Source of the DNA: Streptomyces sp. XM4193
GTDB lineage: Bacteria > Actinomycetota > Actinomycetes > Streptomycetales > Streptomycetaceae
DNA length: 64,000 nt
Direction: 5' to 3'
NCBI RefSeq assembly: GCF_023072595.1
Contig: NZ_JALLGK010000002.1
Coordinates: forward strand, 62,001-126,000
A model generated the notes under the pieces. That model was not told the DNA's origin. It worked only from the letters and a program-made list of their open reading frames with translations, and searched no databases. Position 1 is the stretch's first letter. Each line of letters begins with the position of its first letter. The position numbers and the translations under genes were made by a program. Below, one piece after another: positions 1-9,212 of the stretch.

Positions 1-1575
1 GTGGAGCGGTTGAACAAGTGGACGTCGGACGTGGACGTCTTCGCGACGTACCGCATCGACGAGCAGCTGATGAAGGCGCTGGACCGCAAGGTGTGGCTGC
101 CCAGCGGCGGTTCGCTGGTGATCGACCGGACCGAGGCGATGATCGTCGTCGACGTCAACACCGGAAAGTTCACCGGCCAGGGCGGCAACCTCGAGGAGAC
201 CGTCACCAGGAACAACCTGGAGGCGGCCGAGGAGATCGTCCGTCAGCTGCGGCTGCGGGACCTCGGCGGCATCATCGTCATCGACTTCATCGACATGGTG
301 CTGGAGAACAACCGGGACCTGGTGCTGCGGCGACTGCTGGAGTGCCTGGGGCGCGACCGCACCAAGCACCAGGTCGCCGAGGTCACCTCGCTCGGGCTGG
401 TGCAGATGACGCGCAAGCGGGTCGGCCAGGGTCTGCTGGAGTCCTTCTCCGAGACCTGTGTGCACTGCAACGGCCGCGGCGTCATCGTCCACATGGAACA
501 GCCGCAGGGCACCGGTGGCGGCGGCAAGCGGAGCAAGAAGAAGGGCAAGGGCGGCAGCCAGCCCGACAACCAGCAGGGGTCGGGGAGCGACGGCGCGTCC
601 GCGAGCGGATCGCACCACGACCACTCCGGGCACGACCACTCCGCGCACGACGACGGGCACCACGGCCACGACGGCTCCGGCCACGACCGCGGCCAGTCGC
701 ACGCCGACCGTGCCGAGTCCGGAGAGGGTCGGGAGCCGAAGGCGCTGCCCGAGCCGGACTTCACCCCGGACGAGGAGCTGTACAGCAGCGCCGCCGAGGC
801 GGAGCAGGCCGCGGGCCGCGGCAGAGGGCGTCGCCGTCGGGTGAGCCGCAGGGTGGAGACGCCCTCCGGTCCGCCGAAGAACGAGAGCGCCGCCACGGTC
901 GTGGAGCCTGTCGAGTCGCCGGTCCGCGAGGTGCAGGAGCCCGCGCAGGTCCCGGCCTCCGCTCCGGCGGAGCCGGCGCCCCAGCCGGTCGTCGAGTCGG
1001 CGGCCGAGCCGGTCGAGGCGCCCGCGCCGCGCACCCGTCGCAGGGTCAGCCGCAAGGCGTCCGCACCGGCCGGTTCGCCGCAGAGCGCCGCGCCGGAAGC
1101 CGTGGTCGTGGTCGCAGCCGAGCGCAGCGAGAGCGAGCCGGCGCCCGTCGAGGCTCCGGCGGAGGAGGCCCCGGTCGTCTCCGCGCCCGCACGGCCGCGC
1201 CGCCGGGTCTCGGCGCCCTCGGGCCCGCCCGCGGAGAACGGTGGAGCGATCGTGCTGCCCGGCGCGGGGGAGTCGGAGAGCGTCGGTGACGCTCCCGGGA
1301 CCTCCGCGGTGGGCGAGTCGGACGCTCCGGGCTCGGCGGAGGCAGAGTCGGCGTCGGACGCGGTCGGCGGCAGGAAGGCGGCGGCCAGGAAGGCACCCGC
1401 GAAGAAGGCCACGGCCAAGAAGGCACCCGCGAAGAAGGCCGCGGCGAAGAAGGCGCCTGCGAAGAAGGCATCCACCAAGAAGGCCGCGGACAAGACCGCG
1501 GAGAAGTCCACCGCGAAGAAGGCGGCGAAGAAGGCCGAGGAATCGGCGCCGTCCTCCGAGTCCGCCGAGAGCTGA
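1..1575 (+). CDS. rne: Ribonuclease E/G family endoribonuclease (3' part)
   Basis: The gene enters from the left edge, so its 5' part (including any S1 domain) is missing; 524 codons are visible. The catalytic DNase I-like region is recognisable at about residues 35-110, with the two acidic catalytic stretches VVDVNTGKF and IVIDFIDM. A zinc-link CVHCNGRG follows near residue 153 and in this family joins protomers of the tetramer. The remainder is low complexity: a His/Asp-rich patch (about 204-235), Pro/Glu/Ala-rich spacers holding basic R/K islands, and an AKKAPAKK-type repeat tail (about 461-515). Such disordered tails in actinobacterial RNase E act as RNA- and partner-binding scaffolds. 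The role is mRNA decay and rRNA/tRNA processing. A hairpin terminator lies just downstream. The family call is sure; E versus G is less so. Confidence 0.93.
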   Translation: MERLNKWTSDVDVFATYRIDEQLMKALDRKVWLPSGGSLVIDRTEAMIVVDVNTGKFTGQGGNLEETVTRNNLEAAEEIVRQLRLRDLGGIIVIDFIDMVLENNRDLVLRRLLECLGRDRTKHQVAEVTSLGLVQMTRKRVGQGLLESFSETCVHCNGRGVIVHMEQPQGTGGGGKRSKKKGKGGSQPDNQQGSGSDGASASGSHHDHSGHDHSAHDDGHHGHDGSGHDRGQSHADRAESGEGREPKALPEPDFTPDEELYSSAAEAEQAAGRGRGRRRRVSRRVETPSGPPKNESAATVVEPVESPVREVQEPAQVPASAPAEPAPQPVVESAAEPVEAPAPRTRRRVSRKASAPAGSPQSAAPEAVVVVAAERSESEPAPVEAPAEEAPVVSAPARPRRRVSAPSGPPAENGGAIVLPGAGESESVGDAPGTSAVGESDAPGSAEAESASDAVGGRKAAARKAPAKKATAKKAPAKKAAAKKAPAKKASTKKAADKTAEKSTAKKAAKKAEESAPSSESAES

Positions 1576-1587
1576 GCGGTACGCGGA

Positions 1588-1633
1588 CAACGGGCCGGTG
1601 CCGGGCGTCGACAGTCCCGGCCCCGGCCCGTTG
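1588..1633 (+). terminator. Hairpin terminator after RNase E/G gene
   Basis: An 11-bp perfect inverted repeat (CAACGGGCCGG at 1588-1598 against CCGGCCCGTTG at 1623-1633) encloses a second CCGGG/CCCGG hairpin. It starts 12 nt after the stop codon. There is no U-tract, as is usual in Streptomyces. Confidence 0.65.
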
Positions 1634-1641
1634 ACCTCGGT

Positions 1642-1671
1642 TTGACCGGGGGTTGGGCGGCCCCGTAACCT
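1642..1671 (+). promoter_or_regulatory. Probable promoter of rplU-rpmA
   Basis: TTGACC (1642-1647) and TAACCT (1666-1671) are separated by 18 nt and resemble the vegetative sigma factor consensus. Transcription from about 1678 would give a leader of roughly 150 nt before rplU. I see no conclusive leader structure in it. Confidence 0.5.
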
Positions 1672-1830
1672 TGGCCGTCGGCGTGTCAATGGACGCGCCG
1701 CACTCCTGAGCACATCCCTTCCGGCCCTTTCGCCGGGAGAGGCCGCTCATCCATTCGGACCGTCGCGGGCCTCGGCTCGTGCTGTGCGGCTGGCATCAGG
1801 AGTCCGTCTACGAACGAGAGAGAGTTCCGC

Positions 1831-2151
1831 GTGTACGCGATTGTGCGCACCGGCGGTCGTCAGCAGAAGGTTTCTGTCGGCGACACCATCGAGGTCGACC
1901 GTCTTTCCGTCAACAAGCCCGGCGACAGCGTCGAGCTCTCCACCGTGCTCCTCGTGGACGGCGACGCCGTCACCAGTGACCCGTGGGTGCTGGCCGGTGT
2001 GAAGGTCCAGGCGGAGGTTGTCGACCACCACAAGGGTGCCAAGATCGACATCCAGAAGTACAAGAACAAGACCGGTTACAAGAAGCGCATCGGTCACCGT
2101 CAGCTGCACACCGCGCTGAAGATCACCGGCATCGACGCCCCGGCGAAGTAA
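1831..2151 (+). CDS. rplU: 50S ribosomal protein L21
   Basis: The product has 106 residues, the normal length for bacterial L21, and starts at GTG with the family N-terminus [14 protein letters not shown]. The C-terminus carries the conserved basic [18 protein letters not shown] stretch that contacts 23S rRNA. A purine-rich GAGAGAG precedes the start. It is followed 14 nt later by rpmA, the near-universal L21-L27 pair, so the two should share one mRNA from the promoter near 1642. L21 is an early-assembling large-subunit protein. Confidence 0.98.
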   Translation: MYAIVRTGGRQQKVSVGDTIEVDRLSVNKPGDSVELSTVLLVDGDAVTSDPWVLAGVKVQAEVVDHHKGAKIDIQKYKNKTGYKKRIGHRQLHTALKITGIDAPAK

Positions 2152-2165
2152 GGGACTGAGACAAG

Positions 2166-2426
2166 ATGGCACACAAGAAGGGCGCATCGTCCACCCGGAA
2201 CGGTCGTGACTCCAACGCGCAGCGCCTCGGCGTGAAGCGCTTCGGCGGTCAGATCGTCTCCGCCGGCGAGATCCTGGTCCGTCAGCGCGGCACCCACTTC
2301 CACCCGGGCACGGGTGTGGGCCGCGGCGGCGACGACACCCTGTTCGCGCTGGACGCGGGCGCCGTGAAGTTCGGCACCCACCGTGGCCGCAAGGTCGTCA
2401 ACATCGTTCCCGCCGCCGCTGAGTAA
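2166..2426 (+). CDS. rpmA: 50S ribosomal protein L27
   Basis: The 86-residue protein begins [16 protein letters not shown] and contains GVKRFGGQ and [10 protein letters not shown], the L27 signatures. The N-terminal tail of L27 reaches the peptidyl-transferase centre of the 50S subunit. There is no Firmicutes-type cleavable N-terminal extension. The gene is co-transcribed with rplU and is followed by a strong hairpin (2457-2503) that should limit read-through into obgE. Confidence 0.98.
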   Translation: MAHKKGASSTRNGRDSNAQRLGVKRFGGQIVSAGEILVRQRGTHFHPGTGVGRGGDDTLFALDAGAVKFGTHRGRKVVNIVPAAAE

Positions 2427-2456
2427 TCAGCCGCGGTAGGCGACACCAGTATTTTC

Positions 2457-2503
2457 CCGAGGGCGGACCGCCTTTCCCCTGTGGAAGGCGGCTCCGCCCT
2501 CGG
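2457..2503 (+). terminator. Long hairpin between rpmA and obgE
   Basis: An outer 11-bp perfect stem (CCGAGGGCGGA 2457-2467; TCCGCCCTCGG 2493-2503) continues into an inner stem (CCGCCTTTCC with GGAAGGCGG, one bulged base) around a 5-nt loop. It sits 30 nt after the rpmA stop. Confidence 0.75.
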
Positions 2504-2632
2504 CGTGTTAGTACGGAAGGCGGCATCGGCTCCGCGGCTCGGCCTCCGGGCCCTCGCAGCGCCGGCAGCCCGCCGAGTCCACCCACCGCACGCAGTACCG
2601 CACCCGCAGAACCAGCCAGGAGGCTTTCCGTC

Positions 2633-4078
2633 ATGACTACCTTCGTGGACCGCGTCGAGCTCCACATCGCCGCGGGCAACGGGGGCCACGGCTGCGCCTC
2701 CGTGCACCGGGAGAAGTTCAAGCCGCTCGGCGGCCCGGACGGCGGCAACGGGGGCCGCGGCGGCGACGTCGTGCTGGTGGTGGAGCAGGACGTGACCACG
2801 CTCCTGGACTACCACCACAGGCCGCACCGCACCGCCACCAACGGCAAGCCCGGCGCAGGCGACCACCGCGACGGCGCGCACGGCAAGGACCTCGTGCTCG
2901 AGGTGCCCGACGGCACGGTCGTCACCGACCGCCGGGGCAATGTGCTCGCCGACATGGTCGGCCAGGGCACCACCTTCGTCGCGGGCGGCGGCGGTCGTGG
3001 CGGGCTGGGCAACGCCGCGCTGGCCTCGCCGCGCCGCAAGGCACCCGGCTTCGCACTGCTCGGTGAGCCGGGCGAGGCGCGCGATCTGGTGCTGGAGCTG
3101 AAGACGGTCGCGGACGTGGCGCTCGTCGGCTACCCGTCGGCGGGCAAGTCCTCGCTGATCTCCGTGCTTTCCGCCGCCAAGCCCAAGATCGCCGACTATC
3201 CCTTCACCACTCTCGTCCCCAACCTCGGTGTGGTGACGGCGGGTTCGTCGGTCTACACGGTCGCGGACGTGCCCGGGCTGATTCCGGGCGCGAGTCAGGG
3301 CAAGGGCCTCGGGCTGGAGTTCCTGCGCCACGTCGAGCGCTGCTCGGTGCTGGTTCACGTGCTGGACTGCGCGACGCTGGAGTCCGACCGCGACCCGCTG
3401 AGCGACCTGGACATCATCGAGGCCGAACTCGCCGAGTACGGCGGGCTCTCCGACCGTCCGCGCCTGGTGGTCCTGAACAAGATCGACATCCCGGACGGCA
3501 AGGACCTGGCCGAGATGGTGCGTCCCGACCTCCAGGCCCGGGGCTACCGGATCCACGAGGTCTCCGCGGTCTCCAGGGAGGGCCTGAAGGAGCTGTCCTT
3601 CACCTTGGCCGGGCTGGTGGACGAGTCCCGTGCGGCGAAACCCAAGCAGGAGTCGACCAGGGTCGTCATCCGCCCCAAGGCCGTCGACGACTCCGGGTTC
3701 ACCGTCACCGAGGAGGCCGACAGCCTCTACCGGGTGCGCGGCGAGAAGCCCGAGCGCTGGGTGCGCCAGACCGACTTCAACAACGACGAGGCGGTCGGCT
3801 ACCTCGCGGACCGGCTCAACCGACTCGGCGTGGAGGCCGAGTTGGTCAAGGCAGGCGCCCGCGAGGGCGACGGCGTCGCGATCGGCCCCGAGGACAACGC
3901 GGTCGTCTTCGACTTCGAGCCCGCGATGGCCACCGGCGCGGAGATGCTGGGACGCCGCGGCGAGGACCACCGGATGGACATCTCCCGCCCGGCTGCGCAG
4001 CGCAGGCGGGACCGGGAGGCATCGCGCGCGGAGCAGGACCCGGACGCCGAGTACGAGGCGTTCGACCCCTTCGGCTGA
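2633..4078 (+). CDS. obgE: GTPase ObgE/CgtA, ribosome assembly
   Basis: The protein has 481 residues in three parts. The glycine-rich Obg fold comes first (about 1-160, with [14 protein letters not shown] and [10 protein letters not shown]). The G domain follows (P-loop GYPSAGKS at 166-173, [10 protein letters not shown] switch region, NKID), and then the C-terminal OCT domain typical of Gram-positive Obg ([15 protein letters not shown] through about residue 430). A clean AGGAGG (2618-2623) lies 9 nt before the ATG. Obg GTPases bind the 50S subunit and couple its maturation to GTP/ppGpp levels; in Streptomyces Obg also influences the onset of differentiation. The L21-L27-Obg order is conserved across bacteria. 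Confidence 0.97.
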   Translation: MTTFVDRVELHIAAGNGGHGCASVHREKFKPLGGPDGGNGGRGGDVVLVVEQDVTTLLDYHHRPHRTATNGKPGAGDHRDGAHGKDLVLEVPDGTVVTDRRGNVLADMVGQGTTFVAGGGGRGGLGNAALASPRRKAPGFALLGEPGEARDLVLELKTVADVALVGYPSAGKSSLISVLSAAKPKIADYPFTTLVPNLGVVTAGSSVYTVADVPGLIPGASQGKGLGLEFLRHVERCSVLVHVLDCATLESDRDPLSDLDIIEAELAEYGGLSDRPRLVVLNKIDIPDGKDLAEMVRPDLQARGYRIHEVSAVSREGLKELSFTLAGLVDESRAAKPKQESTRVVIRPKAVDDSGFTVTEEADSLYRVRGEKPERWVRQTDFNNDEAVGYLADRLNRLGVEAELVKAGAREGDGVAIGPEDNAVVFDFEPAMATGAEMLGRRGEDHRMDISRPAAQRRRDREASRAEQDPDAEYEAFDPFG

Positions 4079-4244
4079 GGCGGCGCCCGCGGGTGCGCCC
4101 GCGAGGGCGTGCGCGCGGCGTGTACGGGGTCTGACGCGCGGCGTCCGCGGGAGGTGCCCGCGGCGCGGGCGTGCGGCGGCGTACGGGTGCGCCCGGCTCT
4201 GCGGCGAGGCGGGCGCGCCAGGATCGCGGTGAGGGAGACTCACA

Positions 4245-4293
4245 GAACACCGAAGAGGGCCGGCTCGTGGAGAGCCGGCCCTCTTCGGTGTTC
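4245..4293. terminator. Perfect 22-bp bidirectional terminator
   Basis: Two perfectly complementary 22-nt arms (4245-4266 and 4272-4293) flank a 5-nt loop (GTGGA). The hairpin lies between the convergent genes obgE and the glycerophosphotransferase-like gene, so it can serve both strands. No U-tract follows on either side. Confidence 0.88.
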
Positions 4294-4318
4294 GTGCGGC
4301 GTTCGTGCGGTGTACGGG

Positions 4319-6532
4319 TCAGCGTGCGGCGGAGGTGCCCGCGTCGCGGGCGGCGTCCTCGTTCGCCGCGTCCGCCGACTTCGCGGTGGACCCGCCGGTC
4401 TCCTCGGCGTCGATCGGCTCCACCGACTCGGCGGTGCGCACGGTCTCCTCGGCCTGTGCCGCCTCCGCCTGGTTCTCCTCGGCCACCGCCTCCGCCCTGG
4501 CGTGCCGCTCGCGCTGCGGCGGCATCTCGGCGGACCTGCGGGCCACCCGCTCGCGGCGGGCGTCGGCCTTGCCGCAGAGGTCGCGGACGGCCTGCTCGAA
4601 GCGGACCATCGACGGCGGGTCGGCAGGGCCCAGCAGGTGCTCCTTGAGCGCGGCCCGCTCGTCGGCGAGCGCGTCGGGCTCGGAACTCCGGGTGGAGGCG
4701 AGGAGTTCGGGCACCTCGGCCGCGGACGGGCTGAGGATCGTCGCCGCGCGCACGGTCGGGAAACCGGACCTGAACTCGTCCTCGGAGAGCCCGCTGGTGT
4801 TCGCCACCGCGTACGGCTTCTCACTGCTGAGGTAGTCCGACACGACGCTGGAGACGTCGCTGATCAGCAGGTCGGCCTGGTTGAAGCAGGGGTAGATGCC
4901 GGGACGCGGGCCCGTGATGACCAGGTGTTCCCACTCGGGGTAGGACGCCCAGTAGGCCTCCTCCCACGCCTCCCGTGCGGCGGTCACCGCGTCGGCCCGG
5001 CCGCCGTCCGGCACCGACTGGAGCGCCATGCGCTCCAGTTCGTCGGCGCTGCGGCGGAAGGCGGAGGTGGCCAGCTGGTCGAGTGCGACGGTACGGCGGG
5101 CCAGCTCGTCGGCCGTCTCGGCACCGGGGCGGGTGTGCCCCGGAACGGCGGCCCGCTCCACGTTCGCGGCAGCGATCATCTGCTGGATGCGCTGGTTGGC
5201 GGCGCCCGCTCGCGGGTCGACCGAGCCGGTCATCGGGTGCGGCTTGTAGATCAGCCGGACACGGGCGTCGGCGAGCAGTTCGCGAACGATGTTCTCGCCG
5301 GCCAGGATGACCGAGGTGTTGCCCGGGTCGTCGGTCCAGCCCTCCCAGGTCGGCGCGTACAGCACGGTGGTGAGGCGGTCGGCGGCCGGTGCGCCGGCGT
5401 ACGGCAGGATCGGCGCCAGCTGCGGCCTGCCGACCTCGACGACGTCGCGGTCGTCCACCCCGATGTCGGCGAGCTGGTAGCGCTCGCGGGCCGCCGGACC
5501 CGCCACCCAGACCTCGTCGTACGCCTTGGCGTACGGGTTGCAGCTGGAAAGCTTGTCGCTCTCGCCGTGGTTGATGAAGCTGTGCTTGATCGAGGGGATG
5601 CGCAGGACCTGCGAGGTCTTCCCGGAGTTGGCCGGGTGCAGCATCATCTTGAGCGTCGAGTGCTCCAGGGTCATCAGATGCGCGACCTTCGGGATGCAGA
5701 CGATCGGCACGTCGGTGGACTCGATCTTCTGCACCATGAAGCGCTCGCGCAGGACGATCAGCGGTTTGCCGTCGAGCTGGTCGAGCGTGCTGAGCCACAT
5801 GTTGGCCTGGTACGCGGAGGAGGTGCCGCCGGAGAAGTACATCGCGACGGACGGCCGGTACTCGGTCAGCCACTCGTTGAGCCAGTTCAGCACCTTCTGC
5901 TCGTTCGGAGTGCGCTTGCCGGGCAGCAGCCAGCTCGCGATGTATCCGGTGCCCGCGCCGAAGAGGAGCAGCGAGCCGGCCACACCGGCGATGCCCCACA
6001 GCGGTTCGACGGTCGCCGCGGTCATCAGCAGGCCGAAGGTGGCCGGCACCATGAAGTGCAGCAGCCTGCGGCTGGGTTGGCGGGCGAGGATCTTCGGCGG
6101 CGCCGCGGTGAGGCCGAGCGCGGAGACGTCGATGTTGCGGGTGATGACCGGCAGCGTTCGGTTGCGCCGCACCAGCACCGCGGCGGCCTGGCAGGCGAAG
6201 TGCGCGGCGTAGGAGCCGAGCAGGCACAGCACCAGCGGGGTCTCGGCCAGCGGGTCGAGACCGGGTGTCTGGACCAGGCCGAGCACCAGCAGCATGTCGC
6301 GCAGCAGCTGGCGGGTGGGGACGTCGAACCTCACTCTGCTGAGCAGCGCCAACAGCCCCGGCTGCTTGTGGTGCAGATAGAGGTCGAGCACGAAGCCCGC
6401 CGCGGACGCGGTGATGAACAACGGGGCGTTGGGCAGCAGCGCACCCGTGAGCTGGGCGGCGAAGAACACCAGCATCGCGAGGAGTGCGGACAGCTGTCCG
6501 GCTCGGCGGGAGAGAAGACCGGCGACGGGCAC
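4319..6532 (-). CDS. Membrane-anchored CDP-glycerol glycerophosphotransferase-like protein
   Basis: The 737-residue protein starts at GTG, with AGGAG just upstream. The first ~210 residues hold several hydrophobic segments (about 14-60, 90-135, 160-200). A cytoplasmic domain of the CDP-glycerol:poly(glycerophosphate) glycerophosphotransferase type follows: SIKHSFINHGESDK, EVWVAGPAARERY, VLYAPTWEGW, LIYKPHPMTGS and ADLLISDVSSVVSDYL are the family's donor-binding and catalytic landmarks. This enzyme class polymerises or primes teichoic-acid chains at the inner membrane face. The Ala/Glu-rich tail after ~690 looks disordered. Classical TagF/TagB enzymes lack this many membrane segments, so the exact substrate is uncertain. 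It is a single-gene unit converging on obgE. Confidence 0.8.
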   Translation of the reverse strand: MPVAGLLSRRAGQLSALLAMLVFFAAQLTGALLPNAPLFITASAAGFVLDLYLHHKQPGLLALLSRVRFDVPTRQLLRDMLLVLGLVQTPGLDPLAETPLVLCLLGSYAAHFACQAAAVLVRRNRTLPVITRNIDVSALGLTAAPPKILARQPSRRLLHFMVPATFGLLMTAATVEPLWGIAGVAGSLLLFGAGTGYIASWLLPGKRTPNEQKVLNWLNEWLTEYRPSVAMYFSGGTSSAYQANMWLSTLDQLDGKPLIVLRERFMVQKIESTDVPIVCIPKVAHLMTLEHSTLKMMLHPANSGKTSQVLRIPSIKHSFINHGESDKLSSCNPYAKAYDEVWVAGPAARERYQLADIGVDDRDVVEVGRPQLAPILPYAGAPAADRLTTVLYAPTWEGWTDDPGNTSVILAGENIVRELLADARVRLIYKPHPMTGSVDPRAGAANQRIQQMIAAANVERAAVPGHTRPGAETADELARRTVALDQLATSAFRRSADELERMALQSVPDGGRADAVTAAREAWEEAYWASYPEWEHLVITGPRPGIYPCFNQADLLISDVSSVVSDYLSSEKPYAVANTSGLSEDEFRSGFPTVRAATILSPSAAEVPELLASTRSSEPDALADERAALKEHLLGPADPPSMVRFEQAVRDLCGKADARRERVARRSAEMPPQRERHARAEAVAEENQAEAAQAEETVRTAESVEPIDAEETGGSTAKSADAANEDAARDAGTSAAR

Positions 6533-7018
6533 GGATTGGCTCCTGGCAGGAGTCGGTCGGACGGAGGTCGGAGTGTGCTGAATCAGGTACGCATAGTGAC
6601 GGGAGCCGCCACGGGGCTACCGGGGGTGACCCCTGACGGTATGACGAAGCCGTTCGAGGTGACAATTCGCGGTGACGGAGTGCACTCGCGACGCCCCCTT
6701 ATACGGGGCGAATGCGCTGCTTTCACCGGCTGTTCGGCCGGTTCCGGGGAGCCGCGGCGTGCCCTGCTCCGGCAGGACCTCCGCGGCATTCCCCGTGCGG
6801 CGCCGGTCGAGGGCCGCGGGTGCGGAGTTGTCATCGGCGGGATGGCGGTACAAGAACGGTTCAGCGACGCAGCGTAGTTGAGAGGGCGTGCGCTGTCCGG
6901 CAACGGGTCGGCGGCGAGTCCGCAGGGTGAAAGCGGGACGCGCGACGACGTGCGAGGACGATAGATTCGCGGCGTCGGCGCGGTGCGCGCGAGGGACGGT
7001 TCGAGGACGGGATCACAG
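6533..7018. other. Intergenic region between divergent genes
   Basis: These 486 bp separate the divergent glycerophosphotransferase-like gene and proB and must hold promoters for both. I see no convincing -35/-10 pair, no RNA gene and no conserved small ORF. Confidence 0.5.
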
Positions 7019-8299
7019 GTGTCAGCGGCAGAACGGGAACACGGCACGGAACCGAGCCGAGAGGCCGCCGCGAAGCCGGCCCCGCCGGGCGTGCCGGACC
7101 TGCCGGGACCATCGGCCGTGTCGGACCCGTCGAGTGCGACCGGAGGCGGAGGCGCGGAGCCGGGACCGTCGAGCGCGGCCCGCACGCGGGCTCGCGGTCC
7201 GCGGGCCGAGGAGGTGCGCCGCATCGTCGTCAAGGTGGGCTCGTCCTCCCTCACGACAGCGGCCGGCGGACTCGACGCGGACCGGGTGGACGCCCTGGTC
7301 GACGCGCTCGCCGCACACGCCGACAAGGAAGTGGTCCTGGTCAGCTCCGGAGCCATCGCGGCCGGGCTCGCTCCGCTGGGTCTGCCGCGCCGCCCCCGCG
7401 ACCTCGCCCGGCAACAGGCGGCGGCGAGCGTCGGTCAGGGGCTGCTGGTGGCCCGCTACACGGCCTCCTTCGCCCGCTACGGCCGTCGAGTGGGACAGGT
7501 GCTGCTCACCTCCGACGACACCAGCCGCAGAGGCCACTACCGCAACGCCTACCGCACCCTTGACCAACTGCTGTCCATGGGCGCCGTCCCGATCGTCAAC
7601 GAGAACGACACCGTCGCCACCGACGAGATCCGCTTCGGCGACAACGACCGCCTCGCCGCCCTCGTCGCGCACCTCGTACGGGCCGACCGCCTGATCCTGC
7701 TGTCCGATGTGGACGGCCTCTACGACGGCGACCCCAGCACGCCCGGCACCACCAGGATCGAGGAAGTGCGCGGACCGGCCGACCTGCACGGGATCTCCAT
7801 CGGCAGCGCCGGGCAGGCGGGGGTCGGCACCGGCGGCATGGTGACCAAGGTCGAAGCGGCCAGGATCGCCGCGGGCGCCGGCATCCCCGTGGTGCTCACC
7901 TCCGCGAGCCGGGCCGCGGACGCGCTCGCGGGGCGTCCCACGGGCACGTACTTCCACCGCACCGGACGGCGCTCGGCGAACCGGCTGCTGTGGCTCGCCC
8001 ACGCCTCCACCCCGCAGGGCGCGCTGGTGCTGGACGACGGAGCGGTGCGGGCGGTGGTGGAGGGACGCAAATCGCTGCTCCCGGCCGGGGTCGACCGGGT
8101 CGAGGGCGAGTTCTCCGCCGGAGATCCGGTGGAGCTGCGGGACCGTGCGGGCCGTGCCGTGGCCAGAGGGCTGGTCAACTTCGACGCCCGTGAACTGCCC
8201 CGGCTGCTCGGTCGTTCCACCCGCGAGCTGGCCAAGGAGCTCGGCCCGGCCTACGAACGCGAGATCGTCCACCGCGACGATCTGGTACTGCTGTTCTGA
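7019..8299 (+). CDS. proB: Glutamate 5-kinase
   Basis: ProB phosphorylates glutamate in the first step of proline synthesis. The amino-acid kinase domain begins at VRRIVVKVGSSSLTT and contains LVSSGAIAAG, the PIVNENDTV active-site strand and the LILLSDVDGLYDGDP nucleotide site. A C-terminal PUA domain (about 330-415) follows. I chose the GTG at 7019 because a GAGGA lies about 10 nt upstream; another GTG at 6983 would add 12 residues. From 7019 the protein has 426 residues, about 60 more than usual, owing to a Pro/Ser/Ala-rich N-terminal extension of doubtful reality. The kinase could start closer to residue 60. proA lies 0.9 kb downstream. Confidence 0.95.
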   Translation: MSAAEREHGTEPSREAAAKPAPPGVPDLPGPSAVSDPSSATGGGGAEPGPSSAARTRARGPRAEEVRRIVVKVGSSSLTTAAGGLDADRVDALVDALAAHADKEVVLVSSGAIAAGLAPLGLPRRPRDLARQQAAASVGQGLLVARYTASFARYGRRVGQVLLTSDDTSRRGHYRNAYRTLDQLLSMGAVPIVNENDTVATDEIRFGDNDRLAALVAHLVRADRLILLSDVDGLYDGDPSTPGTTRIEEVRGPADLHGISIGSAGQAGVGTGGMVTKVEAARIAAGAGIPVVLTSASRAADALAGRPTGTYFHRTGRRSANRLLWLAHASTPQGALVLDDGAVRAVVEGRKSLLPAGVDRVEGEFSAGDPVELRDRAGRAVARGLVNFDARELPRLLGRSTRELAKELGPAYEREIVHRDDLVLLF

Positions 8300-8553
8300 C
8301 AGTTGGGATGAATGTGCCCCTGGCCGGGGCCGCGGCTGTCAACGTGCTGCCTTTCCGGCCACCCGTTCCGGAAAACCGCCCCGCGATCGGCCTCGGGCTG
8401 GTCAACTTTGTTCCGGAGCGCCACCCGCGCACCTTCGTGCCGCGCGTCGCCGTAACCTCACCGGCGGCGACCGGGCACGGGGCACCGCGTCGCGTACGGG
8501 GCAGCTCGTGTGAGGGGACGTGAAGTCAAATGCCGCAGTCAGGAGGCCGCCCG

Positions 8554-8997
8554 ATGAGACGACTGGCCAGCGTACGGCTGGGTTCTGTCCAGCACGACGA
8601 GGGCGAGGAGCAGTCGACCGGGCCCGTCGGTGCCGCACCGCCGCCGCAGGCGCAGACCTCCCGGATGTGGCACGTGACGCTCAGCGTCGCCGGCGCGGAG
8701 ACGCCGCTGGCCGACATCCGCCGCGCGCTGGAGCACCTTGCCCACGACCACCCGTTCCTGCTCACCAGCCGCTACGCCAACGACCACGCCGAGATCCGGT
8801 ACTGGGAGGAGGCCAGCAACCTCCACGACGCCGCGGCGGTCGCGCTGCGGCTGTGGGGCGAGCACCGGGGTTCGGCGGGGCTGCCTCCATGGGAGATCGT
8901 CGGCCTGGAGGTGATCGGCCGCGACACGTACCACCAGAGGGTGGCCGAGGGGTACGGCCCGCCGCCGGCGGCACCGATCGGAGTTCACCCCTTCTGA
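8554..8997 (+). CDS. Conserved hypothetical protein between proB and proA
   Basis: I chose the ATG at 8554 (MRRLASVRLG) because a perfect AGGAGG at 8541-8546 precedes it by 7 nt; an ATG 24 nt upstream lacks such a site. The product is 147 residues. After a Pro/Gln linker it has a compact domain starting SRMWHVTLSVAG with HLAHDHPFLLTSRYANDHAEIRYWEE and LRLWGEHRGSAGLPPWEIVGLEVIG. There is no signal peptide or membrane segment. I do not recognise the fold by name. Its place between proB and proA suggests a conserved actinobacterial neighbour, but nothing in the protein shows a role in proline synthesis. Confidence 0.75.
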   Translation: MRRLASVRLGSVQHDEGEEQSTGPVGAAPPPQAQTSRMWHVTLSVAGAETPLADIRRALEHLAHDHPFLLTSRYANDHAEIRYWEEASNLHDAAAVALRLWGEHRGSAGLPPWEIVGLEVIGRDTYHQRVAEGYGPPPAAPIGVHPF

Positions 8998-9212
8998 CGA
9001 AGCCGGTGGCGCTCGAAGGAGCGCAGCGGGGCGGAGGGCAGGGACGGCGCAGGCGTCGCCCGGAGGTTCGTGAGGCGGCCGGGCAAGCGGCTCCACGGCC
9101 ACTGGGCGGTGGACGAGGCACCGCGCTGCGTGCGTCCGGGCCACCTGCCGCGGGCGTCTCGGCGGCCGGACCGCCGGGCCGCCAGGAGCCCGCCGCTGGC
9201 TAGGCTGCCGGG

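Noticed and set aside
2282..4243. A 653-codon minus-strand frame opposite obgE
   Set aside because: Composition and position mark it as a shadow of obgE; there is no ribosome site or motif.
8308..8523. A 71-codon ORF between proB and the hypothetical gene
   Set aside because: Pro/Arg-rich composition, no ribosome site, and overlap with the region expected to hold the next gene's promoter.
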